Assembly: GCA_029861795.1 (NCBI GenBank)
Contig: JAOTYS010000017.1
Location: 1-25,903, forward strand
Direction: 5' to 3'
DNA length: 25,903 nt
From: Gammaproteobacteria bacterium
GTDB taxonomy: Bacteria; Pseudomonadota; Gammaproteobacteria; Arenicellales; JAOTYS01
Below are positions 14,781 to 22,591 of this stretch, piece by piece. Position 1 is the stretch's first letter. Each line of letters begins with the position of its first letter. The translations under genes and the position numbers were made by a program. The notes under the pieces are model-generated. The model was given only the letters and a program-made list of their open reading frames with translations. It searched no databases and was not told the DNA's origin.

Positions 14781-16397
14781 TCATTGTTGAGATTGGGCGA
14801 AAAGCTCGATCGCATGTTGTACCGGGACGCCTAGGTTTGAGCCGCCAAATTCGGGCAGGATGGCGGTGTTAATTGCGATGACCTCACCGTTCAGCCCGAG
14901 AACCGGCCCACCGCTACCGCCTTGGGTGGTCTCGGCATCGTAGACAACGGCGTCGGCTGTCACCTGTCCGACAATACCGCGCGTTGCCAGCGGATTGATA
15001 TGTCCTGCTTTGGCGAGGTGCCGCGCGACGGCCCAGAAATCTAAATCTTCCTGATCTGCCAGCTCATCCAAAAACGCTTTGCCAGCTCGAGCAAGAAGCG
15101 CCCTGATTCCGGTCGGGTAGCCAACGACAATCACCTCGTCTCCGGGTTGCGGTGCTTCAGGATCCAGGTTTAATGGTGTTCTAAGGCCGGTAACATCAGC
15201 GCAGCGCAATAGAGCCAGGTCAGCCGTATCGCTTGCGATCACTAGCTTTATATCGAAAGGCTCTTCGACGCCAGAGAGGTAACCAATGAGTCGACGAATT
15301 TTGGGGACTAAGCCGAGCGCCGTGATGTCCTTGTAGGTTTCGTTGTCCTCCCACGGCAGAGCCACATGCCGATTGGTGAGCAATAGGCCGTTCGGGTTAG
15401 CCAGGAACGCAGTGCCCGTGTAGTTAATCGCGACTTCCGGTCCCTCTCCTTCGAGGGTAACTGCGGGTCGACCTTGTGGGGTGCGCAGTGGCTGTCCAGT
15501 CGGTCCAATCAATAAGCGCAACGGCCGACCGCTTTCCGGATCGTTAAATCCGAAACTACCTTGCACAAATAGCGTTGACTGGGAGGCCACGGCAATGACA
15601 CGTCGGGTTGCAGCGGAGCGGGCCTCCAGCGCCTCCACACGTTCGGCGGTCGCCGAGATTCCGCTCTCAAGCTCGGCGCGTAGCGCGGTAAGCTCCTCCC
15701 GATCGAAGGCCTCACTTTGAGTCCGTTCTATGAGTTCTACTAAACTGCTCACCCGGGCTTGTTCTTGTGCCAGGTGTTCTTCCAGGCTCAGACTATGGCG
15801 GGTGAGCAGTATTGTAGTCACCACCAGCATTGCCAGCAGGATCAACACCCCAACACGGAACCAGATGGTGGTCTGGGTTGAGAGTTCCTTGGCTAAGGTC
15901 CCAGAGAATACGGCGGCACGCCCCAGAAAACCTCGATGGTCACGGCGTGCACCGTCGACACAATCGGTGAATGCCTCTCTCACCGATTTATATATCTGTG
16001 TGCCGGGAGCATAGAGGCGATAACGCAACACCGGACCACCTCTGCCAATTTCCAACAAGTCGCCTGACTCCAGCACCCTGTTCTTAACCTCTTCACCGTT
16101 GACCCAGGCCTTGCGACCCTCAGCAACGGCCAGCTCGTAAGTCTCGCCGGCCGGGTGCAAGATGGCATAACAGTCCGGGCGACTTGGTTGGTCTGGTGAG
16201 ACTATCGCGACGCTCCCCTGAGCTGTGGGTTCGATGCGCAAGGTCTCGCCAGAGAGGCGCTCGGTGGTGCCTCTACGGCTTCCCGAGATATGCACCAGTA
16301 CCGGAATGCGAGCACGCTTGGAAAGTTCTTGATCTAATTCTGCGGCTGTCTCGTCCACGATCGTATCAGGCATCTGTTGTGGATAGTGTACTCTCAT
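14781..16397 (-). CDS. FHA-like domain, membrane helix and trypsin-like serine protease fusion
   Basis: 538 residues. About 31-130 look like an FHA domain (ETLRIEPTAQGSVAIVSPDQ, YAILHPAGETYELAVAEG, KAWVNGEEV, LESGDLLEIGRGG), which binds phosphothreonine or acts as a scaffold. A membrane helix lies at about 177-198 and a coiled coil at 203-262. The rest is a trypsin-like protease with a full triad: H344 in TNRHVA, D393 in SDTADLALL, S495 in TTQGGSGGPV. Topology should place FHA in the cytoplasm and protease in the periplasm. There is no PDZ domain, unlike DegS. Met9 is an alternative start; neither start has a good SD. It may sense a cytoplasmic phospho-signal and cleave outside, which is inference. 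Confidence 0.85.
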   Translation of the reverse strand: MRVHYPQQMPDTIVDETAAELDQELSKRARIPVLVHISGSRRGTTERLSGETLRIEPTAQGSVAIVSPDQPSRPDCYAILHPAGETYELAVAEGRKAWVNGEEVKNRVLESGDLLEIGRGGPVLRYRLYAPGTQIYKSVREAFTDCVDGARRDHRGFLGRAAVFSGTLAKELSTQTTIWFRVGVLILLAMLVVTTILLTRHSLSLEEHLAQEQARVSSLVELIERTQSEAFDREELTALRAELESGISATAERVEALEARSAATRRVIAVASQSTLFVQGSFGFNDPESGRPLRLLIGPTGQPLRTPQGRPAVTLEGEGPEVAINYTGTAFLANPNGLLLTNRHVALPWEDNETYKDITALGLVPKIRRLIGYLSGVEEPFDIKLVIASDTADLALLRCADVTGLRTPLNLDPEAPQPGDEVIVVGYPTGIRALLARAGKAFLDELADQEDLDFWAVARHLAKAGHINPLATRGIVGQVTADAVVYDAETTQGGSGGPVLGLNGEVIAINTAILPEFGGSNLGVPVQHAIELFAQSQQ

Positions 16398-16508
16398 TCA
16401 TTGGGATCTGGCGCAACGTCTACGGGACTCCTTGTTTAGATCACTATTTCAGAGCGGATTTCACACGGAGAAATAAATACGCATCATTGCGAGGTCTTTT
16501 TGTCGCGC

Positions 16509-17639
16509 TCACCGCGGCGCGACCGTAAGTACTGCTTTGCGTACAGAAAATGAGTCATTACCTGAGAACACCAGATATAAAGTGTGCCCGTCAGTGCTAA
16601 TCCATTTGCTAGGTATGTGCTGTGATTCACCGGGATCCACGTCCCATTTATGGGTGAAGAATACCGTGGTCCAGGGGCCCCAGGGAGTGGGGGCGTCATA
16701 GATTCCGAAGTGGTCAACTCCGCCCGCTCGTGCACGACTGCGCAACGTGAGCAAGTAGCGATTAAGAGGTGCATTGAAGGTCACATCCAGTCGATTAACT
16801 CCGCCGGGAAAACGAAATACCGCACCGCGATGCTCAACCCGATTGGTCCATATTGCTTTGCCGTTTGCATCAACTCGGACGAAAAATTCGTATGCGTCGT
16901 TTTCCGCGACTTTGTGTCGAGGAACTCTCGCCAAAACCGCGGTATCCGTTTCCCGATAAGCGCTGGGTGTGTCCGGTGAATATGTATAGACATATTGGTC
17001 GCGGGCGTCAGAATAATTCATCCCGAAGTTGAGAAACGCACAATAGCCGAACTCGGCGAACTTCCACGTACTCCATTGCCACGATTGCGCGTTGTCCTCG
17101 GACCAGGCGAGTTGACATTGGCGGCCATTTTGATCTGCGTTTCGCGTCCACATGTAGAGCACGCCGTCTACCATCAACAATCCACTCGCTTTTTTGCCAG
17201 CCTTACCGTCCCCTTTTTGTTCCCCGCTTGGGGAAGAAATATTCTCGCCAACAAAGCTGTGTGCAGGACCCTGAATCCGGGCTAGACCCAAGCTCAGTTT
17301 CCTATTATTTCTGGTCTCAAATCCCCAACCGTCTCCAAAAGCGGTGTAAAGGGCACCGTCGTCAACCCAGGTCAGCGGCCAGTTGTCGCTGCCAGGTGCC
17401 TTCGTAATGGTGATCACACCCCACTCTATACCGGTGATGACTGAGCTTCGTGGATAAGGCGCCTGGGCGAGTGCGGGCAGCGTCATACAGAAAAGCAGTA
17501 TTGCACAAACCAAGGCACTAAGCGGTTTCGGATGACACCATTGGTGGAGCGGCCTGAGGTGTTTTAGAAGACGGTGTATCACCTGCAGCGACTTAACAGA
17601 CTCGGGCCGCTCCCCTGTGCCGTTCTTGATATGATGCAT
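16509..17639 (-). CDS. Secreted propeller-like protein (DUF4185/sialidase-like)
   Basis: 376 residues. A hydrophobic segment SALVCAILLFCMTLPALAQA at about 41-60 is a signal peptide preceded by a long N-terminal stretch, so the true start may be internal (a GTG at codon 20 is possible). The mature protein has repeated blade-like units with LTWVDDGALYTAFGDGWGF, SGLLMVDGVLYMWTRNAD, CQLAWSEDNAQSWQW (an Asp-box-like S-x-D-x-x-x-S-W) and YDAPTPWGPWTTVFFTHKWD. This fits DUF4185-like or sialidase-like beta-propellers, which act on or bind glycans. Catalytic residues of sialidases cannot be assigned, so activity is unknown. It is likely periplasmic or extracellular. The gene is alone on its strand between the protease and the CBS protein. 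Confidence 0.75.
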   Translation of the reverse strand: MHHIKNGTGERPESVKSLQVIHRLLKHLRPLHQWCHPKPLSALVCAILLFCMTLPALAQAPYPRSSVITGIEWGVITITKAPGSDNWPLTWVDDGALYTAFGDGWGFETRNNRKLSLGLARIQGPAHSFVGENISSPSGEQKGDGKAGKKASGLLMVDGVLYMWTRNADQNGRQCQLAWSEDNAQSWQWSTWKFAEFGYCAFLNFGMNYSDARDQYVYTYSPDTPSAYRETDTAVLARVPRHKVAENDAYEFFVRVDANGKAIWTNRVEHRGAVFRFPGGVNRLDVTFNAPLNRYLLTLRSRARAGGVDHFGIYDAPTPWGPWTTVFFTHKWDVDPGESQHIPSKWISTDGHTLYLVFSGNDSFSVRKAVLTVAPR

Positions 17640-17722
17640 TTTATGGAGTCACCGCGCGCTATCTGGGAGAATAACATTGACCGTCACGGTAACGACGCCG
17701 GGAGGCTTCTAAGGAGCGCACC

Positions 17723-18151
17723 ATGGAAATCGTAAGCGAACTGTTAGATTCAAAGGGCCATGATGTTTGGACTACAGTGCCGGATTCCACTGTGTACGAT
17801 GCTATCAAACTAATGGCGGAAAAAGAGATCGGTGCTTTACCTGTGGTGGATCAGGGTCACCTGGTCGGTATTGTTTCAGAACGGGACTATGCGCGCAAAA
17901 TTATTCTACAAGGTAAGTCCTCAAAGAACGCCATGGTTCGTGAGATCATGACTCTACGAGTCATCTATACACAGCCGGACCAAAGAATCGAGGACTGTAT
18001 GGCGATCATGAATGAAAACAGAATTCGCCACATGCCCGTTGTCGATGCCGACAAACTAGTTGGTATTTTGTCACTCGGGGATCTGGTGAATGTCATCATT
18101 GAGCAGCAGCAGCTGATGATAGAAGAGCTTGAAACATTTATAGTAGGATGA
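17723..18151 (+). CDS. Two-CBS-domain protein
   Basis: A 142-residue cytoplasmic protein made only of two CBS domains, about residues 10-64 (TVYDAIKLMAEKEIGALPVV, GHLVGIVSERDYARKII) and 72-128 (RIEDCMAIMNENRIRHMPVV, DKLVGILSLGDLVNVII). The pair forms a Bateman module that binds adenine nucleotides such as AMP or ATP and usually regulates other proteins. The SD (AAGGAGC) is 6 bases before the ATG. Free-standing versions are widespread in bacteria and archaea. The adjacent genes do not reveal its partner; upstream genes are on the other strand, so it has its own promoter. Confidence 0.92.
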   Translation: MEIVSELLDSKGHDVWTTVPDSTVYDAIKLMAEKEIGALPVVDQGHLVGIVSERDYARKIILQGKSSKNAMVREIMTLRVIYTQPDQRIEDCMAIMNENRIRHMPVVDADKLVGILSLGDLVNVIIEQQQLMIEELETFIVG

Positions 18152-18337
18152 TGGGGCCTTGATTCGGATGTAAGTGCTTTGAGACAGAGCTTCGTATCTT
18201 CTTCGAGCACCTCATTGTAGGGCTCTGAACCTTAGTCAAACCGTAGCCCGCACCATTTGGTAATCGCCAAGGGTTCGATGCAGTAACTAGTACTTCTGAA
18301 TATTCAAAAAAACCGTCTGGACTAGGAAGAATCGTAA

Positions 18338-18359
18338 CTCGGTAGCGGAGGCTACCGAG
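18338..18359 (+). promoter_or_regulatory. Perfect 9-bp hairpin upstream of the FAD oxidase
   Basis: CTCGGTAGC, loop GGAG, GCTACCGAG: a perfect hairpin 56 bases before the GTG start of the next gene. There is no T-run after it. The loop carries a purine-rich GGAG. It may be a leader RNA structure, a weak terminator for the CBS gene, or an operator. Confidence 0.5.
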
Positions 18360-18414
18360 GTCATGTTTCGGGTTATGCTACACCATTCTTGACCTTTTCC
18401 TTGCGGAGGACAAC

Positions 18415-19542
18415 GTGCGCGAGTGTGATTTTCTCATTATCGGTGCTGGCATCGCAGGGGCGTCGGCTGCTTATCATTTGTGCAAGAAAGGTTCAGTAAT
18501 TATTCTAGAGCGTGAGCATCAGCCCGGGTATCACTCCACAGGTCGTTCAGCGGCAGTATTCACCGAGAACTATGGGCCACGGTTGATGCGGGTAATGTCT
18601 AAAGTGAGCGGTCCTTTTTTCCGTGATCCGCCACCGGGGTTCACAGATGTGCCGTTGTTACATACTCTAGGTGTATTGTTTGTGGCAAACGCTGACCAAG
18701 TTCAATCTCTAGAAAGTCTTGTAGCAGAGTTGGCTGAGCTTTCAGACACCATTCACAGTGTGGATACGAACAAGATCTCTGAGCTTGCGCCCGCACTGAG
18801 GCAGGATTATGTTGCGACCGCTGCCTACGATCCCTCCACTATGGACATGGACGTGAATTCCATTCACACCGGTTACTTGCGAAGTGCGCGAGCTCATGGT
18901 CTGGAAGTTGTCAACAACGCTGAGGTGAGTGCCCTTGAGTATGTTAATGGCAAGTGGCTAGCGACAACCCCGGTGGGACAATACGCCGCGCCTGTTGTTA
19001 TCAATGCGGCGGGCGCGTGGGCGGACGTGATCGCGGAAATGGCGGGGGCGCGTCCAATCGGGCTTGTGCCCAAAAGACGAACGGCTATTGTGTTCGATCC
19101 ACCAGCGGGAGTTGATGTCAAACGGTGGACTGCCGTGGTCGATTGCCAAGAACAATGGTATTACAAACCGGACGCAGGACAAGTGCTGGCGTCTCCGGCG
19201 GACGAAACACCAGTAGCACCTCAAGACATCCAACCGGAAGAGTTGGACATAGCAGTGTTAGTAGACCGGATCCAGGTCGTCACTACCATGGAGATCAAAC
19301 GCATCAATCGATCGTGGGCCGGCTTGCGCAGTTTTGTCGACGACAAATGTCCAGTAGTGGGATTTGCACCGGATGTCGAAGGGATCTTCTGGTTGGCAGG
19401 GCAGGGAGGCTATGGCATCCAAACGTCCTATGCCCTGGGACTGACCGCCGCGTCACTACTTCAAGGTGATGGTGTTCCGCGAGCAGTCGCGGCATTTAAC
19501 GTCAGCGAAGCTGATCTTGGGCCGCAACGTTTGTGGCGCTAA
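18415..19542 (+). CDS. FAD-dependent amine/amino-acid oxidase (DAO family)
   Basis: 375 residues, GTG start with SD GCGGAGG. The N-terminus FLIIGAGIAGASAAYHL is the FAD-binding GxGxxG motif, followed by an acidic strand end ILEREHQPGYHSTGRSAA typical of the DAO/glycine oxidase/DadA family. The C-terminus has the second FAD segment GIFWLAGQGGYGIQTSYALG. Such enzymes oxidise amines or amino acids to imines with transfer of electrons to oxygen or a carrier; close relatives include sarcosine and D-amino acid oxidases. No signal peptide, so cytoplasmic. It precedes the GST-like gene by 59 bases on the same strand, so they may be co-transcribed. The substrate is unknown. Confidence 0.87.
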   Translation: MRECDFLIIGAGIAGASAAYHLCKKGSVIILEREHQPGYHSTGRSAAVFTENYGPRLMRVMSKVSGPFFRDPPPGFTDVPLLHTLGVLFVANADQVQSLESLVAELAELSDTIHSVDTNKISELAPALRQDYVATAAYDPSTMDMDVNSIHTGYLRSARAHGLEVVNNAEVSALEYVNGKWLATTPVGQYAAPVVINAAGAWADVIAEMAGARPIGLVPKRRTAIVFDPPAGVDVKRWTAVVDCQEQWYYKPDAGQVLASPADETPVAPQDIQPEELDIAVLVDRIQVVTTMEIKRINRSWAGLRSFVDDKCPVVGFAPDVEGIFWLAGQGGYGIQTSYALGLTAASLLQGDGVPRAVAAFNVSEADLGPQRLWR

Positions 19543-19601
19543 GGCAAGAGCAATAGCATCAAGCTAGAAGGAGTAGTGCAATCGCTATCAAGTTAAAGTC
19601 A

Positions 19602-20564
19602 ATGCCACAAATCATTTTACATCACTATCCGCAATCGCCGGTCTCTGAGAAAGTTCGAGTGGTACTCGGTATGAAGAGGCTTAATTGGCATTCTGTTGAA
19701 ATCCCGCGTCTACCGCCCAAGCCCGATTTGATACCACTGACGGGAGGTTATCGTAGGACACCTGTCATGCAGATCGGAGCAGATATTTACTGCGACAGTC
19801 AGTGCATCATTCGTGAGATCGAGAGACGGATTCCATCCCCAACGCTTTATCCCGATGGTGCTGCGGGTTTGCCCTGGGGACTTGGCCGTTGGACTGACGG
19901 GCCATTATTTACTGTTTCCATTGCAGTTGTGCTTGGTGCACAAGCTGACGAGTTGCCGCAGGAATTTGCTGCCGACCGAGGCCGACTCTATTTTGGGCCA
20001 AATTATGATCTACACGCGCTACAGCAAGATCTTCCCCACTTGCTTGCCCAGCTTCGTGCCCAGCTTGGGTGGATAGAACAGCAGTTGGCCGACGGACGAT
20101 CATTCATGCTCGGTGAGAAGCCAGGCCTCCCGGACGTGATTTGTTATTACTTGATCTGGTTTATTCGAGGTCGATATGGTCAAGGACCGGAACTTCTCAG
20201 AGAGTTTCCCCAACTTGTGGCGTGGGAACAGAGGGTGCGAGACATGGGCCACGGACAACCTCAGGACATGAGCGCCGGCGACGCACTTGCTGTGGCGTTT
20301 GCAGCGACGTCGGATACACCGGTTACAGGTGACCCACGTGACCCCTCAGGCTTGAAGCCCGGGATGCAGATCAAACTAACACCGGACGGCGATGGCGGTG
20401 ATCCGTCCGTCGAAGGCGATGTTGTCAAGGTGAGTACGGATGAAATTGCCATACGTCGAAGTAATGAACGTGTTGGAGAGGTAGTTATCCATTTTCCGCG
20501 TGTTGGTTATCGCGTCGCCCCGAGTGTGAGTTTCGACCAAACGGAGTCGAATGGTTCAAACTAA
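19602..20564 (+). CDS. Glutathione S-transferase-like protein with an extra C-terminal domain
   Basis: 320 residues. The first 80 form a thioredoxin-like GST domain (IILHHYPQSPVSEKVRVVLG, GGYRRTPVMQIGADIYCDSQ), and residues about 95-230 a GST helical domain with GEKPGLPDVICYYLIWFIRG. An additional C-terminal part (about 235-320: SGLKPGMQIKLTPDGDGGDP, SVEGDVVKVSTDEIAIRRS, GEVVIHFPRVGYRV) is known in some bacterial GST proteins. Usual GSTs are about 200-230 residues. The best SD (AGAAGGAG at 19566) serves a six-codon frame instead, and none lies near the ATG. The role may be conjugation or redox protection linked to the upstream oxidase. It overlaps the convergent oxygenase stop codon by four bases. 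Confidence 0.83.
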   Translation: MPQIILHHYPQSPVSEKVRVVLGMKRLNWHSVEIPRLPPKPDLIPLTGGYRRTPVMQIGADIYCDSQCIIREIERRIPSPTLYPDGAAGLPWGLGRWTDGPLFTVSIAVVLGAQADELPQEFAADRGRLYFGPNYDLHALQQDLPHLLAQLRAQLGWIEQQLADGRSFMLGEKPGLPDVICYYLIWFIRGRYGQGPELLREFPQLVAWEQRVRDMGHGQPQDMSAGDALAVAFAATSDTPVTGDPRDPSGLKPGMQIKLTPDGDGGDPSVEGDVVKVSTDEIAIRRSNERVGEVVIHFPRVGYRVAPSVSFDQTESNGSN

Positions 20565-21616
20565 AGGTTCTGGCTGAGCTCTGGGTCTGGCAACTTGCCG
20601 CGATCTGGGTGGCGGTAGACATAAGAATAGGTGTGCATGTTCTCGGTCCAGTAACCACACTTGGTCGGCGGATAGCGTGGTGGGTTGTCTGGACCGCAGC
20701 AATGTTCCAGACATTTGACTACCGTCTCATAGTTAGTACCAAAGAAAAAAGGAAAAGAATAGCGCTTTCGATCGCTGCGGTTAATCACGCGGTGTGGTGT
20801 TGACACAAACAAGTCGTTGGTCCAGCGCTGCAGCATATCTCCGATGTTGATGATAAACGTATCGGCAATGGGAGGCGCTTCGATCCAGATACCAGCTGGA
20901 TTTTGTACCTGTAAACCCGATTGCTTCTGCCAGAGAATGGTAAAGCACTCATAATCAGTGTGTGCACCGACGCCCAGTGAGCCACTCGCGCTCGGTCTGT
21001 GTTTTGTTGTCGGATAATGAATTAGCCTCAGTTGGGCCATTGGCTTGCTGATTTCCTTATCATAAAAAGTCTCAGGTAGATCAAGTGTGAGCGCGAATAA
21101 TCGAAATAATGTGCGCCCAAGAGCGAGCATATGCTCAAAGTAGCTATACACGTCTTGTTCGAATTCCGGCAACTCCGTCGGCCAAACATTCGGACCGTAG
21201 ATGGGGCTGCCTGCCACGTAGTCTGGGTCGTCCTCTGGTAGTTCAAGCGCCACTTCGAAAGCTTCTTGCATATCGGGTTCTGCATCCGGATCCGCACAAA
21301 GCGCGCCCACAGGGACATAGCCACGATGGCGCCTGAGCTTGCCGATGTCGTAGACGAGCTTTGTTTCCAGAGGCAATCGAAAAAAGCGCTCTGTTTCCAG
21401 CAGCAACGTGTTAATGGCATTGGTGGGTACGCGGTGGTTTTTTATATAAAAGAATCCGATGTTGCGGCAAATCTCTCGGACCGATTCGACCAGACGCGTC
21501 AGCGCCTCGCTGTTAGGTTCAAACAGCGGGGTAAGGTCGACGATCGGGATCTCATCAAAGTTGAGTCGTGCGGCGCTAAGCACATCGCGATTTGCGACCG
21601 TTGTTGGTCTCCACAT
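20561..21616 (-). CDS. 2-oxoglutarate/Fe(II) oxygenase (isopenicillin N synthase-like)
   Basis: 351 residues from ATG 21616. The DIOX_N part starts with IPIVDLTPLF and has GFFYIKNHRVP and RHRGYVPVG. The iron site is complete: H219 and D221 in GAHTDYECFTIL, H275 in TPHRVIN; R285 in RYSFPFFF should bind 2-oxoglutarate. This is the isopenicillin N synthase/flavanone hydroxylase superfamily, soluble and oxygen-dependent, usually hydroxylating or desaturating small molecules. Substrate cannot be told. A TTG at 21691 would add 25 atypical residues, so the later start, in line with the family, is used. Its stop overlaps the GST-like stop, so the two genes converge without a terminator between them. 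Confidence 0.88.
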   Translation of the reverse strand: MWRPTTVANRDVLSAARLNFDEIPIVDLTPLFEPNSEALTRLVESVREICRNIGFFYIKNHRVPTNAINTLLLETERFFRLPLETKLVYDIGKLRRHRGYVPVGALCADPDAEPDMQEAFEVALELPEDDPDYVAGSPIYGPNVWPTELPEFEQDVYSYFEHMLALGRTLFRLFALTLDLPETFYDKEISKPMAQLRLIHYPTTKHRPSASGSLGVGAHTDYECFTILWQKQSGLQVQNPAGIWIEAPPIADTFIINIGDMLQRWTNDLFVSTPHRVINRSDRKRYSFPFFFGTNYETVVKCLEHCCGPDNPPRYPPTKCGYWTENMHTYSYVYRHPDRGKLPDPELSQNL

Positions 21617-21784
21617 TTGCGTCGCCCTACGGGGGTAGGAGAACAGTGGCTTCCGCGGTTGAGTGCACGCGACAAATGAATTGTGGGTCAAGCTTGATTT
21701 TTCGCAGAAGATTCACGACCCTGAATTGCGTATCGACCGTAGTCTGATCGGCGACTCGACAAACGGCCGGTCCTTGCAGGCACG

Positions 21785-22051
21785 CTAGCGCCGTCTGCGT
21801 CCTCGAGAGGCGTTGGGGTCCTCATATCGAACGCGTAACGACTTCCCACTGAAGGTCTTGCCATCCAGCGCCGCCATCGCTGCCCGTGCCTCATGTCCTT
21901 CCATTTCGATGAAACCGAAGCCGCGACACTTGCCGGTAAAAACATCCTTGGTCAGTCGAATAGAACGCACGGTACCATATTGCGAAAACAGTTCAGTGAC
22001 GGTCTCCTCGGAGGCATCGCTGCTTAAATTACCGACAAACAGTTTCTTCAA
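21785..22051 (-). CDS. Single-RRM RNA-binding protein
   Basis: 88 residues forming one RRM: RNP2 LFVGNL at 4-9 and RNP1 KCRGFGFIEM at 41-50, with a basic tail ending RGRRRR. Bacterial single-RRM proteins bind RNA and several are cold-induced. The start codon is TTG at 22051, set by the RRM's KKLFVGNL and by an AGGA SD 9 bases upstream; no ATG is suitable. The gene follows the cold-shock gene on the same strand by 96 bases, a gap with small hairpins (CCCGT/ACGGG; CCCTA-AACA-TAGGG). Shared response to cold is likely but inferred. Confidence 0.92.
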   Translation of the reverse strand: MKKLFVGNLSSDASEETVTELFSQYGTVRSIRLTKDVFTGKCRGFGFIEMEGHEARAAMAALDGKTFSGKSLRVRYEDPNASRGRRRR

Positions 22052-22147
22052 ATGTGTAATCCTGAGCTAAGAAGAGGTTGATTCACCCTATGTTTAGGGC
22101 CGGAATCCCGTGGTGCGACTACGGGGTTCATGTCGTCCAAAGCGTGA

Positions 22148-22354
22148 TTAGTTTTGGAGCGTTACGTTGGTCGCTTGAGGTCCTTTGGGACCTTTCTCGA
22201 CGTTGAACTCCACCGTCTGACCTTCGGCCAATGTCTTGAAGCCGCTTCCTGAAATCGCTGAGAAGTGAACGAACACGTCGGCGCTTCCGTCTGAAGGTGA
22301 AATAAAACCGTAACCTTTGGATTCGTTAAACCACTTAACCGTACCTGTAGCCAT
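22148..22354 (-). CDS. CspA-family cold-shock protein
   Basis: 68 residues, the full length of a CspA-type cold-shock domain. RNA/ssDNA-binding motifs are KGYGFI at 13-18 and VFVHF at 27-31, with the usual start [17 protein letters not shown] and end [11 protein letters not shown]. It acts as an RNA chaperone in the cytoplasm. The SD (TTGAGGT) is 10 bases before the ATG. The region upstream is AT-rich and may be a long leader as in cspA. It is followed by an RRM protein gene on the same strand. Confidence 0.95.
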   Translation of the reverse strand: MATGTVKWFNESKGYGFISPSDGSADVFVHFSAISGSGFKTLAEGQTVEFNVEKGPKGPQATNVTLQN

Positions 22355-22449
22355 GTAAATTACCTCAAGTAATAAAGTTTCTCGTGTTTAATTGCAAATC
22401 ATGAAAGGAAATTTACAGTCGGGACCGAGAGGGAACTTGTGAAATGACC

Positions 22450-22478
22450 TAGATAAAATGCAATCGGTGTGAGTGTAA
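22450..22478 (-). promoter_or_regulatory. Possible promoter of the cold-shock gene
   Basis: On the minus strand TTACAC at 22473-22478 and TATCTA at 22450-22455 are 17 bases apart. This would give a leader of roughly 85-90 bases. The -10 match is weak, so this is only a candidate. Confidence 0.25.
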
Positions 22479-22591
22479 CCTACGGCGACAAAAAACGCGA
22501 GTATCGAGCTTCCAGGAAACCGTGTACCTATGCTAGTCCCTCAGGGGGTGCAAAACGCTGATCGATCAGTATCCACGAATAGACTGACGCC

